From UBA9410 sp036123585 (GTDB lineage Bacteria; Actinomycetota; Acidimicrobiia; Acidimicrobiales; MedAcidi-G1): 64,000 bases of DNA. Under the pieces are notes generated by a model. It worked only from the letters and a program-made list of their open reading frames with translations, did not search any database and was not told where the DNA came from. The stretch is taken from contig JAZADN010000089.1 of assembly GCA_036123585.1 (NCBI GenBank), forward strand, positions 7,301-71,300, written 5' to 3'. Shown here piece by piece: positions 16,222 through 24,640 of this stretch (its first letter is position 1; every line of letters begins with the position of its first letter). Position numbers and translations under genes: made by a program.

Positions 16222-17799
16222 GTGATGGGTCCTCCTAGGCGAAGTGCGCACTCTCCGGAGCGCCGCGAGCGGGCGCTGGATGCCCTCGACGGCGGCAGGT
16301 TCGATGTCCTGGTGGTGGGCGGGGGGATCAATGGGTCGGTATCGGCCCTCGCTCTCTCGGCCCATGGCCTTCGGGTAGCCCTCGTCGAACGCCACGACTT
16401 CGCCTCGGGCACCAGCCAGGAGTCGTCGTGCATGGTGTGGGGCGGCTTCAAGTACCTCGAGAGCAATGACCTGAAGCTGGTCGCCGGTCTGTGTGACTCC
16501 CGTAATCGCCTGGCCAGGTCGTATCCGACCCGTCTGGCGGAGGCTCGCTTCATGGCTGCGCTGGACCACGGTGCGCCCTTCCCTCCGTGGTTTGCAGCAC
16601 TCGGTGCCGTCGCGTATTGGGGGCTCGGTCGCCTGGCCACCCAGCCACCGCGCCACCGGTCAGCGGCCACCATCGGGCGCCTCGAGCCGACAGTCGACAC
16701 CTCGACCGTACGGGGTGGCATCGAATACTCCGACTACCTGCTGGTCGACAATGACGCCCGCTTCGTGTCCGAGATGGCCTTCGCCTCTGTCCGTCACGGG
16801 ACAACCATCGCCAACCGGGTGGAACTGGTCGACGCCGAGCATGTAGTCGAGGGCTGGCGAGTCGGCCTTGTCGACCGGGTATCGGGCAGAACCTTGGAAG
16901 CGACCGCCACGCTCCTTGTCAACGCCGCCGGCCCTCACGTGCCGGTCGTGGGCAACCTCCTGGGGGCGATGACCGATCATCACCTGGTGTTCTCCAAGGG
17001 CGTTCACCTGGTCGTGCCCCGCATCACCGACTCCGGCCGGATCCTGGCCTTCTTCGATGATGACGAGCGGCTCTTCTACGTACTTCCCATGGGGAATCGC
17101 TCGGTGGTCGGCACTACCGACACCCCTGTCGAGGATCCGACGGTGTCTGTAACCGACGAGGACCGGGTTTTCCTCCTGGACCAGATCAACGCCCGCCTCA
17201 ACCGGGCCGATCCGCTCTCTGGTCAGGATGTCATCGCCGATCGCTGTGGCGTCCGGGCCCTCGTGGTGGAACCGGGGGACTCGACCGACGGCCGCGACTG
17301 GACCGAGTTGTCTCGTGAGCACGCCGTCGAGGTCAACGCGACCCTCGGCGTGGTGTCGATCCTCGGCGGGAAACTCTCGGACTGCCTGAATGTCGGCGAG
17401 GAAGTCGTCGAGGCGGCCATGGCTTGTGGTTTGACTCCCGGCCAGGCGCGGGGCCGGTGGTACGGCGAGCCTGGGCCCACAGCTCGCCGGCGCTTCGACG
17501 CCAGGGCAGGACGCCTGGCCTTGCCGCCGACGGTTGCAGCCGACCTGTGGCGTCGACAGGGCATGCGGGCCTTCCCGGTACTCGACCTTGTCGACGACGA
17601 CCGGTCACTGGGCGAGCCGATGGGTGACCTGGTGCCCGTGACCGAAGCTGAGGTGCGCGTCATGGCCGAGCACGAGTGGATCGTGGAGAGCGACGACTTC
17701 CTGCGTCGTCGGACGATGATCGCCCAGGTCGAACGGTCAGGAGACCTCGCCGCAGATCCGGCCGTCGACCGGGCCTTGGACATCCTCGGCACCGCCTGA
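16222..17799 (+). CDS. GlpD-like FAD-dependent oxidoreductase (glycerol-3-phosphate dehydrogenase family)
   Basis: 525 residues, the usual GlpD/GlpA length. VLVVGGGINGSVSALALS (29-46) is the FAD site, with the Glu of ALVERHDF. GLPxD-family landmarks follow: EYSDYLLVDNDARFV, LLVNAAGPHV, VVGTTDTP, GVRAL and a C-terminal helical domain. The substrate region differs: classical enzymes have SSKLIHGGLRYLE, here SSCMVWGGFKYLE with Trp73 for His. FGGKLTTYR becomes LGGKLSDCL. It is clearly a family member, but glycerol-3-phosphate may not be its substrate. Start GTG 16222 (ATG 16225 next) lies 7 bases after TACAAC. Confidence 0.75.
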   Translation: MMGPPRRSAHSPERRERALDALDGGRFDVLVVGGGINGSVSALALSAHGLRVALVERHDFASGTSQESSCMVWGGFKYLESNDLKLVAGLCDSRNRLARSYPTRLAEARFMAALDHGAPFPPWFAALGAVAYWGLGRLATQPPRHRSAATIGRLEPTVDTSTVRGGIEYSDYLLVDNDARFVSEMAFASVRHGTTIANRVELVDAEHVVEGWRVGLVDRVSGRTLEATATLLVNAAGPHVPVVGNLLGAMTDHHLVFSKGVHLVVPRITDSGRILAFFDDDERLFYVLPMGNRSVVGTTDTPVEDPTVSVTDEDRVFLLDQINARLNRADPLSGQDVIADRCGVRALVVEPGDSTDGRDWTELSREHAVEVNATLGVVSILGGKLSDCLNVGEEVVEAAMACGLTPGQARGRWYGEPGPTARRRFDARAGRLALPPTVAADLWRRQGMRAFPVLDLVDDDRSLGEPMGDLVPVTEAEVRVMAEHEWIVESDDFLRRRTMIAQVERSGDLAADPAVDRALDILGTA

Positions 17800-17848
17800 C
17801 CGGCCGCGTTCGGGGGCTAGCGATTTCTCGCCTTGCCCGCTTCGCCGC

Positions 17849-17877
17849 TTGACCTCCCTATTGGCTGGTGGAATGGT
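17849..17877 (+). promoter_or_regulatory. Weak promoter candidate upstream of the LWNR gene cluster
   Basis: TTGACC (17849-17854), a 17-base spacer and AATGGT (17872-17877) lie in the 153-base gap after the GlpD-like gene. The -35 is good and the -10 poor. The gap otherwise shows no strong hairpin. Confidence 0.25.
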
Positions 17878-17952
17878 GGACTGAGCGCTTCGATGGCCGG
17901 GGCGAGGTGACAGACGGATTCCCGGCGGGATCCGACAGAAAGGCGGTTTGTC

Positions 17953-18582
17953 GTGTACCTGTGGAATCGAGTGATGGAGCCGAGTCCGACGAGGTTCACC
18001 GACGCGGGACCGGCGATGGTCGAAGCGGTCAACCATGTCAACGAGGTGTCCGCCTACCAGTTCAACCTGTGGGCCGTCGTCCTTGGGCGAGCTGGCTTCG
18101 GTGTCTCGGCTCTCTGCCCCGACTTCGGTGCCTTCTCCGAAGAGATGGCCACCCGCGGCCTTGAGGACGCCGCCTTCCGGGAAAAGGTGAGCGCCGTCGG
18201 TGCGTGTATGCAGGGAGCACTCGAGGATTCCCTCTGGCAGGTCGTCCACTCGGTAGGCGACTGGCCCGATGCTCCAGCAGTGATTTCCAACGCCATCTGG
18301 AGCCCCCAGCAGGGCAGCGACCTGGCCAGCAACATCGCGTGGGCGGTGGAGATGACCACCTATGTGGGCGACGCGTTAGGGGCGCGAAGCGTGGTGTGCG
18401 CCGGTGGACCGGGAACCGCAATGACGGTCCGTGTCTACAACGGATACGACTCGGTGGCCGACTGGCAGGAGCGAACGGCGGCGGGGGCGGCGGACGCCGG
18501 GTGGCAGGAGCGGATGCAGGCCGTGACGGCCATTGCCGACGCCTCGACCCTCGAGACCAACCTGCTCCGTCGCCTCATCTGA
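17953..18582 (+). CDS. Unknown LWNR-family protein, copy 1
   Basis: 209 residues, family not recognised. It starts M-YLWNR and is the first of three adjacent paralogues. The centre carries EDSLWQVVH and D-APAVISNAIW, and the C-terminus ETNLLRRLI. The predicted order is strand-helix-strand-strand-helix twice (residues 1-95 and 105-209), which suggests two fused ferredoxin-like dimeric alpha/beta-barrel units. No signal peptide, membrane segment or cofactor motif is visible. Start is GTG 17953 with AAAGG 9 bases upstream. A strand-swapping enzyme or small-molecule binder is possible; no function is claimed. Confidence 0.6.
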   Translation: MYLWNRVMEPSPTRFTDAGPAMVEAVNHVNEVSAYQFNLWAVVLGRAGFGVSALCPDFGAFSEEMATRGLEDAAFREKVSAVGACMQGALEDSLWQVVHSVGDWPDAPAVISNAIWSPQQGSDLASNIAWAVEMTTYVGDALGARSVVCAGGPGTAMTVRVYNGYDSVADWQERTAAGAADAGWQERMQAVTAIADASTLETNLLRRLI

Positions 18583-18613
18583 CAAGAGAACCGACCAGAG
18601 GAAGGAAGCGACC

Positions 18614-19234
18614 ATGTACCTATGGAACCGAAGGTTCACTTTGGACACCGGACGATGGGCCGAGGGAGTGGGGGCCATCATGGCCTCGATAGAGGTCATC
18701 AACTCGGCCAGCAGTTACCGACTGGATGCTTGGATGCCGGCCAGCATCGGTCCCGCCAACACCATGGCGTTGTCAGCCCGAACTGAGGCCTATGCCCCGT
18801 TTGCCGAGGAGAACGCGGCCCGACTCTCCGATCCCGACGTCCTCGCCGCAATCGCTGCCGCAGGCCCTTGCATCACCGAGGTTGAGGACACCTTGGCTCG
18901 GATCGTCCACGTGGCTGGTGAAAGGGGCGACGTTCCAGCAGTCTTCTCCGCGATCTCCTGGCAGGCCCACCCGCACGATCTCAAGGCAGCCATCGGCTGG
19001 GCCGTCGAGATGGCCGAGCACGTATACGGAGTTCATGGCCATCCGACCTTCGTCGGTTCCAGTCAGTGGGGTCGGCCCAACGGCCTGATGATCGGCACCA
19101 GTTACGAATCGCTGGCCGAGTTCGAGGCCGCTAGCGATGCCATCCAGGCAGAGGGTTCGTTCCTCGACCGCATCCAGAACGCTGTCGGGATGGCCGAGAC
19201 CATCGAAAGTGCCGTGATGCGGCGCGTCACCTGA
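18614..19234 (+). CDS. Unknown LWNR-family protein, copy 2
   Basis: 206 residues, 31 bases after copy 1. It begins MYLWNR and shares the middle motif EDTLARIVHVAGERGDVPAVFSA and the end ESAVMRRVT. The repeated helix-strand layout of both halves is kept, including IGWAVEMAEHVYG, which lines up with IAWAVEMTTYVGD of copy 1. The ribosome site GAGGAAGGAAG precedes ATG 18614. Similarity between copies is low outside the motifs, so the duplication is old rather than recent. Confidence 0.6.
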   Translation: MYLWNRRFTLDTGRWAEGVGAIMASIEVINSASSYRLDAWMPASIGPANTMALSARTEAYAPFAEENAARLSDPDVLAAIAAAGPCITEVEDTLARIVHVAGERGDVPAVFSAISWQAHPHDLKAAIGWAVEMAEHVYGVHGHPTFVGSSQWGRPNGLMIGTSYESLAEFEAASDAIQAEGSFLDRIQNAVGMAETIESAVMRRVT

Positions 19235-19383
19235 GTCTCCTGTCCTGAAGCGAATGGCTGAGGCGTCCGGGCAACAGGCTCGGGCGCCCAGGAGGTCGAC
19301 CCTCGGCGGGGCCGCCTGATTGCCGGACATACCGGAGACGAGAAGGGGGCCGGAAAGCGCGTGAAGATCTGCAGAGGTACCAA

Positions 19384-20019
19384 ATGAAACTCTGGAACCG
19401 GGTGTTCCTGATGGACCCGTGCCGACATGGCGACTCCTCGGATGCTTTGGTGGCGGCCCACAAGGCGGTCAACCAAGCGTCTGACCACGGCTACAACCTG
19501 TGGGAGACAGTCATCGGCCCACAGGGTCAGTTCGGCACATCTGCGCTTGTTCCCGATATCGAGGCGTTCACGTCTGGCGCGTTGATGCATGACGACGCTG
19601 ACGTCGACGAGCTGGGCCGACTGGCCATGGCGGTGAATGGCCTGGTCACGGAAAGGCCGGAGGACTCCTACTGGGACGTCCGGCACGTGCTCGGTGAGTG
19701 GACGGAGGTTCCTGCCTACGTCACCAATGTGGTCCACCACGCCCCCCTGCCCCAGATGGGGCCGCTGGTGGGGATTGTCACGGCGGTGGCCGAGCGACTC
19801 CACGAGGTCAATGGAGCGCCGATCACCCTTTGCACCAGTGTGTTCGGCACCGGGCCAAGCGTCCGACTCATCCTCGGCTGGGACTCTCTGGCCGCCTGGG
19901 AAGAGGGGACAGCGGCCGGTATGGCCGACCCGGAGTTCCAGCAGCAGATCGCCGACGCAGCAGCCCTCCCTGGAGTGGCCCTGCTGGCCGAGTCCAATGT
20001 GATGCGGAGGCTTGTCTGA
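19384..20019 (+). CDS. Unknown LWNR-family protein, copy 3
   Basis: 211 residues starting MKLWNR. The shared core is EDSYWDVRHVLGEWTEVPAYVTN, a C-terminal GWDSLAAWEEG that matches YDSVADWQE of copy 1, and the ending SNVMRRLV. AGAGG lies 7 bases before ATG 19384. A 149-base gap separates it from copy 2, so it could have its own promoter, though I see no convincing one. It overlaps the next gene by 8 bases if that gene starts at TTG 20012. Confidence 0.6.
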   Translation: MKLWNRVFLMDPCRHGDSSDALVAAHKAVNQASDHGYNLWETVIGPQGQFGTSALVPDIEAFTSGALMHDDADVDELGRLAMAVNGLVTERPEDSYWDVRHVLGEWTEVPAYVTNVVHHAPLPQMGPLVGIVTAVAERLHEVNGAPITLCTSVFGTGPSVRLILGWDSLAAWEEGTAAGMADPEFQQQIADAAALPGVALLAESNVMRRLV

Positions 20020-20566
20020 GAGCCCGCCCGTGACGGGACCATGGCAGGCTGTCGCCGTGTATCCCATGTCACGTCAACTCTTCCAACGGCGCCGGTGGGT
20101 AGATCCGGAACGCTTGGCGGAGGGACTCGCGGCCTTCGTGGACCAGTTGGCCTGGATCGACGCACACACCGGCCTCTCGATGGCCGGATGGCAACGCACC
20201 GACCCTGGCGGCGAAACGGGCGCCATTCTGGCTACCACGATCTACACCGATTACGACTGGTTCCTCCGCGAGGTAGCCCGACTGCAGACGCTTGGTGACT
20301 ACGCGCCAGTAAACGACCTCGCGGCGACTCTGACCGTAGGCACTGATGTCTTCGAACGTTGGGACGCCCCGGCGGGACTCCCCACCGACTGGGCACTGCC
20401 CACGACATTCTTCTGGCAGGTCACCGGACCCTCGGCACAAGCCGGGGACGAGCCCGTCTGGACGACCGTCGAGGGTGTCGACGGCCTGTGCGCATGGTTT
20501 CGCGACGAGGTTGAAGTGCGCATCGACGAAAGCCTGAGACGAGAGGCGTGGTCCCGAATCCACTGA
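20012..20566 (+). CDS. Unknown protein, possible distant LWNR relative
   Basis: 184 residues if started at TTG 20012; GTG 20030 (178 residues) is an equally reasonable start, and neither has a well-spaced ribosome site. It does not begin with LWNR. The order strand (VAVYPMSRQLF), helix (PERLAEGLAAFVDQLAW), strand (SMAGWQR), strand (GAILATTIYTDYDWF), helix resembles one half of the preceding proteins. It is translationally linked to copy 3 and ends 23 bases before a converging MFS gene. No function can be assigned. Confidence 0.5.
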   Translation: MSESPPVTGPWQAVAVYPMSRQLFQRRRWVDPERLAEGLAAFVDQLAWIDAHTGLSMAGWQRTDPGGETGAILATTIYTDYDWFLREVARLQTLGDYAPVNDLAATLTVGTDVFERWDAPAGLPTDWALPTTFFWQVTGPSAQAGDEPVWTTVEGVDGLCAWFRDEVEVRIDESLRREAWSRIH

Positions 20567-20589
20567 CACTTCGGCTTTCGACTACGCCG

Positions 20590-21942
20590 TCAGTCGACTC
20601 CGTCGGTCGGCCGCGTCCGGAGGCTGGGATGCCTCTCGTCGACCTCGCAGTCGTGGTCGTCGCGGTGGTGCTGCCACTCCGACAGCGGGTGGCGGACCCA
20701 CCTGCCCACCGTGTGGGCGAGTTCGCCAGAGCGGGCGAAGACCGGTTGGAACGTCGACTGCCGCTCCACCGGAATCGCCTGGCGCACCCGGGTCCGGTAC
20801 GACAGGTAGAGCGCCAGGATCCCGAGGCAACTGGCCAGCGACCAGAAGTAGGCGGTCGGCCCGAACGATTCCACGGCGATACCGATGCTCATCGGCGCCG
20901 CCATGGCCCCGAAGCTGGACGCCAGCACCAAGGTCGACGCGGCGGCAACCCTCTTGTTCGGTGGGACCCAGTCATTCGCTAGGGCCACGAACTGTCCGTA
21001 GAGGGGGAACACGAAGGCTCCGAATGCCATGTTCAAGGCGATCAGCCAGATGCTGGTAGCCGGCGTGACGGCGCCCACCACGGCCAGGCCGCACGAGGTC
21101 GCCGTGACCCCCAGGATCACCGCCCGGCGGGGGTAACGGTCCGACAAGGAGCCAAGCGGCATCTGGAGGATCACCGCGCCGACGACGGCGGCCGAGGTGA
21201 ACAGGGTGATGCGAGCAGCAGACATGCCCGACTGTGTGCCGAAAACTGCGGCCATCGAGGAGGCCGCCGACTGCACATAGGAGCACAGGACGATCCCCAC
21301 CACGGCCGACGGGATGGTTCGGTACAACTCCCCAAGGGGCATCTTCTCGCCGCTGAGCACTGGTGGAGCGGTCGAGGCCGACAGGGTCACCGGGACCACG
21401 GCCAGCGAGATGAGGACCGACGAGAGAACGAACAGCTCGAAGCCGTCGGACGAGCCAAGGTTGAGGAGCATCTGGCCGCCGGCAGTGCCGCCCATCATGA
21501 TCATCATGTAGGCGCCGAGGATGCTGCCCCTCGTCTCGTTGGTGGCCCGATCGTTCAACCAACTCTCGATGATGACGAAGACGCCGGCGTTGCACAGGCC
21601 GCTGACGAAGTAGACGATCGACCAGCTCGTTGTGGTGACCAGGACGGCGTTGACGAGCACGGCGGTTGACGACACCGAGGCCAACGCAGCGAAGACCCGA
21701 ATGTGGCCCACCGAGGTGAGGGCCACTGGGATGAGCTTGGCTCCCAGCAGGTAGCCGGCGAAGTGGACGGCCATGACGACGCCCATGGCACCCGCGCTGA
21801 TGCCTTCGGCCTCGCCGCGGACGGGTAGCAGGATGCGCTGGAGGCCGTTGCCGATCTGGAGGAAGGCGAACGCCAGGAAGAGCGCCCAGACGCCGAGCAG
21901 GGAGGAGGCGGTCGATGAGCGGCCTGCCGACAAGGCGTTCAA
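20590..21942 (-). CDS. Major facilitator superfamily transporter
   Basis: 450 residues with about 12 membrane helices and a hydrophilic, His- and Asp-rich C-terminal tail of roughly 60 residues. The central loop GSLSDRYPRRAVI is the MFS motif A of the second half. FVIIESWLNDRATNETRGSILGAYMMI after helix 4 is typical of the YfkF/YcaD-like branch. It is an inner-membrane carrier with unknown substrate. ATG 21942 overlaps the thioesterase stop (ATGA), and the run amidase, thioesterase, MFS follows the sarcosine oxidase genes, so import of an amine or its derivative is a plausible role. Confidence 0.8.
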   Translation of the reverse strand: MNALSAGRSSTASSLLGVWALFLAFAFLQIGNGLQRILLPVRGEAEGISAGAMGVVMAVHFAGYLLGAKLIPVALTSVGHIRVFAALASVSSTAVLVNAVLVTTTSWSIVYFVSGLCNAGVFVIIESWLNDRATNETRGSILGAYMMIMMGGTAGGQMLLNLGSSDGFELFVLSSVLISLAVVPVTLSASTAPPVLSGEKMPLGELYRTIPSAVVGIVLCSYVQSAASSMAAVFGTQSGMSAARITLFTSAAVVGAVILQMPLGSLSDRYPRRAVILGVTATSCGLAVVGAVTPATSIWLIALNMAFGAFVFPLYGQFVALANDWVPPNKRVAAASTLVLASSFGAMAAPMSIGIAVESFGPTAYFWSLASCLGILALYLSYRTRVRQAIPVERQSTFQPVFARSGELAHTVGRWVRHPLSEWQHHRDDHDCEVDERHPSLRTRPTDGVD

Positions 21943-22424
21943 CGAAGGGTCCTCACACCCTTCCCGACATGGTCGGGGGTGGCGATGCTGGCGTGGGAGG
22001 CTGAGGCATCCATGGCGGCAGACGCCACCGGCTCAGCCATGGGGGCCACGCTCGGTCCGTCGGGACCCTGGACGACGTGCAGCAGCATGCATTCCTGGGT
22101 GGCCACGGGATCCGAGTCTGGCCCGGCGAACAGGTCGTGATGGACGTGGAGACGCTTGGCGTCGGCCCCCAATACCAGCGAAGCCGTGTGGATCTCGGTG
22201 CCCTGCTTGACCTCGCGTAGGTACCGGATGCGGGTCTCGACGGTGTAGAAGCTGCCGTGGATGGCCAGGTAGTCCGGGCCGAATCCCAGCTCACCCAGAA
22301 CGGCGTCGGTGGCGTCGCCGAACGCCACGCCGTAGTAGCCCTCGGTGAGGTGGCCGTTGTAGTCGATCCAATCGGCCGGGACGACGGTGCGCCACACCCG
22401 GAGGGGTTCTGAAGATGCCACCAT
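21939..22424 (-). CDS. Thioesterase, betainyl-CoA thioesterase-like
   Basis: 161 residues, a single hotdog domain. DWIDYNGHLTEGYYGVAFGDATDAVL with the helix-capping DYNGH, and FYTVETRIRYLREVKQGTEI, closely resemble the thioesterase domain found fused to or next to carnitine 3-dehydrogenase, which hydrolyses betainyl-CoA to glycine betaine. That identity is from recall of the family pattern, not a search. GGAGG lies 7 bases before the ATG. Its position beside Rieske and sarcosine oxidase genes supports a carnitine/betaine role. Confidence 0.65.
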   Translation of the reverse strand: MVASSEPLRVWRTVVPADWIDYNGHLTEGYYGVAFGDATDAVLGELGFGPDYLAIHGSFYTVETRIRYLREVKQGTEIHTASLVLGADAKRLHVHHDLFAGPDSDPVATQECMLLHVVQGPDGPSVAPMAEPVASAAMDASASHASIATPDHVGKGVRTLR

Positions 22425-22548
22425 CGGGGGACCTCCGGGGTTCCATGGGCCGCTTCAGGATGGGCCCGGGTGCGCGCAATCTACGGCTGAACCCGAGAGA
22501 TCGGCAATCATCCCCGACGGTCAGGCGGCACAGGGGCTAGGCGCCGAC

Positions 22549-23952
22549 TCAGCCGAGTGGCCCCGGCGGGAGCGTCGCCGGGTCGAGGGTGGCTAGCGCT
22601 CCGATGTCGGGAGCCGGCATTGCGCCGAAGACCTCTTCGGCGGCCGCCAGAACGCCCAGAAGGTCGACGTCTCGGCCACGGGGAGCAGAGAACTGAACAC
22701 CCACCGGAAGGCCCGTGTCGGTGAACCCGACGGGGAGTGATGCCGCCGGTGCGCCCGAGACGGTGATCCTCGAGCAGGAGCGCATCCAGTTGGTGTAGTG
22801 CTCGAGATGGACCCCGTCGATTTCGTCCACCCACTCCATGCCCACCGGGAACGGCGGCACCTGGCTGGTTGCCGACAGCAGGGCGTCAAAGCCGGTGTCG
22901 GCGAAGAAGGCCTCCCAGGTATGGCGGATGCGCTCCTGAGCATCCACTGCGTCGGCGATCCGTTCGTCGCCGAGGGACAGGCCGAGACGAATCTCGTACC
23001 GGGCCGTGGCCTTGATTCGCTGGTCGTCGACCAGTGGAGCCAGCTTGAAGGTCTGAAAGAGGCCGCGGAGGTCCTCAAAGCAGCGGTCGGCTCCACCGAG
23101 GTCCGGACAGTCTTCGACAACTTCCCAACCGGCGTCCGACAACACGTCCGCTGCCAGAAGGGTGGCGGACCGGACGGCGGGATCGAGGGGGAGGTCACCG
23201 AGGTCGGCGGAGACCGCCAGACGGAGTGGTGTGCTCCTGGGCGCCGCCGGTGTTTCGACCCCGGTCATGGCACTCAGGAACATCGCTACGTCGCCCACCG
23301 TCCTTCCCATGGGGCCAACGATGGGCTGGTCGGTTCGAGGATCGGGTGGGGGATCGTGTGGGATCGAGCAGGTTGTCGGGCGAAGGCCGACTACACCGTT
23401 GAACGACGCCGGGTTACGCAGCGAGCCACCGAGGTCCGACCCGTCGGCGATCGACACCGAACCGCAGGCCAGGGCTACCGCAGCGCCTCCGCTGGAGCCT
23501 CCAGCGCTCCGGGTCGGGTCCCACGGGTTGCGGGTCAGCCCCAGGACTGGGTTGAACGTGTGCGAACCCTTCCCGAACTCCGGGGTGTTGGTCTTCCCGA
23601 CCGGAACAACTCCGCAGCGCCTGAGGTTCGCCACGAAAGGGTCGTCGGCGGCAGGGACCATGTCGGCGAATACTGGGGAGCCGTAGGTGGTCCGGATGCC
23701 CTCGGTCTCCAACAGGTCCTTGAAGGCGGTGACCAGGCCACGCAACGGTGCACCCTCGAGCAGCGTTGGATCGTCGTCGAGGCGGCTTGCCAACTCCCAG
23801 GCGGTGTCCCAGTGGACGGTGGGGAGGGCGTTCACGACCGGTTCGGTCATCTCGGCCCTGGCCCGGCAATCGGCAAGCAGTTCCCGACACGATGCCTTGC
23901 CGGCCTCCAGGAGGGACTTCTGCTCGGTGGCGGTCAACGCGGCGAGGTCCAT
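22549..23952 (-). CDS. Amidase (amidase-signature family)
   Basis: 467 residues. The amidase signature is intact: the catalytic Lys in VTAFKDLLETEG, then GGSSGGAAVALACGS and DGSDLGGSLRNPASFNGVVGLRP, which hold the cis-Ser and nucleophile Ser. The family hydrolyses amides to acid and ammonia. It belongs to no obvious tRNA-amidotransferase operon, so a small-molecule amide is likely. It lies 106 bases downstream of soxG on the same strand. A TAAGGT box stands 9 bases before ATG 23952, so it may start its own transcript. Confidence 0.83.
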   Translation of the reverse strand: MDLAALTATEQKSLLEAGKASCRELLADCRARAEMTEPVVNALPTVHWDTAWELASRLDDDPTLLEGAPLRGLVTAFKDLLETEGIRTTYGSPVFADMVPAADDPFVANLRRCGVVPVGKTNTPEFGKGSHTFNPVLGLTRNPWDPTRSAGGSSGGAAVALACGSVSIADGSDLGGSLRNPASFNGVVGLRPTTCSIPHDPPPDPRTDQPIVGPMGRTVGDVAMFLSAMTGVETPAAPRSTPLRLAVSADLGDLPLDPAVRSATLLAADVLSDAGWEVVEDCPDLGGADRCFEDLRGLFQTFKLAPLVDDQRIKATARYEIRLGLSLGDERIADAVDAQERIRHTWEAFFADTGFDALLSATSQVPPFPVGMEWVDEIDGVHLEHYTNWMRSCSRITVSGAPAASLPVGFTDTGLPVGVQFSAPRGRDVDLLGVLAAAEEVFGAMPAPDIGALATLDPATLPPGPLG

Positions 23953-23961
23953 CGCCGGGGC

Positions 23962-23967
23962 ACCTTA
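23962..23967 (-). promoter_or_regulatory. Candidate -10 box for the amidase gene
   Basis: TAAGGT on the reverse strand is 9 bases before ATG 23952, giving a leader of only a few bases. It would let the amidase-thioesterase-MFS group be transcribed independently of the sox genes. Confidence 0.35.
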
Positions 23968-24058
23968 GGACAACCCGACGATGGAGCCGAAGCGTGGCCC
24001 GATCGGCGGGTGACCGGAACCGCCCCCCGTTTCGGGCGGCGGCTTCCTCCATCAGGTA

Positions 24059-24640
24059 TCAGTGTGGGTGGAGTTCCCAGCCGCGGGGGACCGACAGTCC
24101 GAACTCTGTGCAGGCATCTGCCACGGCGATGAACAGGAACTTCCCGAACGAGCGCTCGCAACTGATCAGGAACGACGTCTCGCCACCTTCGTCGGCCCGC
24201 ACCCAGTCACAACTGACACTGCCCAGGCTGCCCGAGAAAACCGCACCATTAGGGGTCAGTTCGTCGGAAAGGTCGAGGTTGCAGATCTTGCTGAGCGCCG
24301 CAGTGGCGTTCGAGCCGGTGACCCGCAACATCGCACGTCCGTGGGTGATGTCGATGACCGTCACGAATCCCTCTGTCGGGACCGAGGCCACGATGGCAGC
24401 CGACCTCCCCGGGTTTCCGTAGATCGTCCACTCGTCGGGGCGCGTCCCGCACACCAGGTCGCCGTCGACGTTCCGGGTGCTGCTCCCGTAGGGCACGTCC
24501 AGAGTGGCCGCGGCTGCCGTTCCGGTGGCGGCCCGCACCTGGACCTTGGTCGTTGCGTAGGCGTCGCTCAGAGTCACGCTCCCATCGGAGGCGCTAATCG
24601 AACCGACGTCCACGGGACTCTGCATCGTGATCTCAGACAC
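24059..24640 (-). CDS. soxG: Sarcosine oxidase gamma subunit
   Basis: 193 residues, close to the usual size. It shares the fold of the aminomethyltransferase domain and completes the alpha-beta-gamma-delta complex. Supporting segments are DEWTIYG, VIDITHGRAMLRVTGSNA and a Cys-containing stretch near the C-terminus. The start is GTG 24640, which overlaps the soxA stop by 8 bases and has AAGGAG 9 bases upstream; a longer frame runs back into soxA but lacks this signal. Gene order and overlap make the assignment firm even though gamma subunits diverge quickly. Confidence 0.83.
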   Translation of the reverse strand: MSEITMQSPVDVGSISASDGSVTLSDAYATTKVQVRAATGTAAAATLDVPYGSSTRNVDGDLVCGTRPDEWTIYGNPGRSAAIVASVPTEGFVTVIDITHGRAMLRVTGSNATAALSKICNLDLSDELTPNGAVFSGSLGSVSCDWVRADEGGETSFLISCERSFGKFLFIAVADACTEFGLSVPRGWELHPH

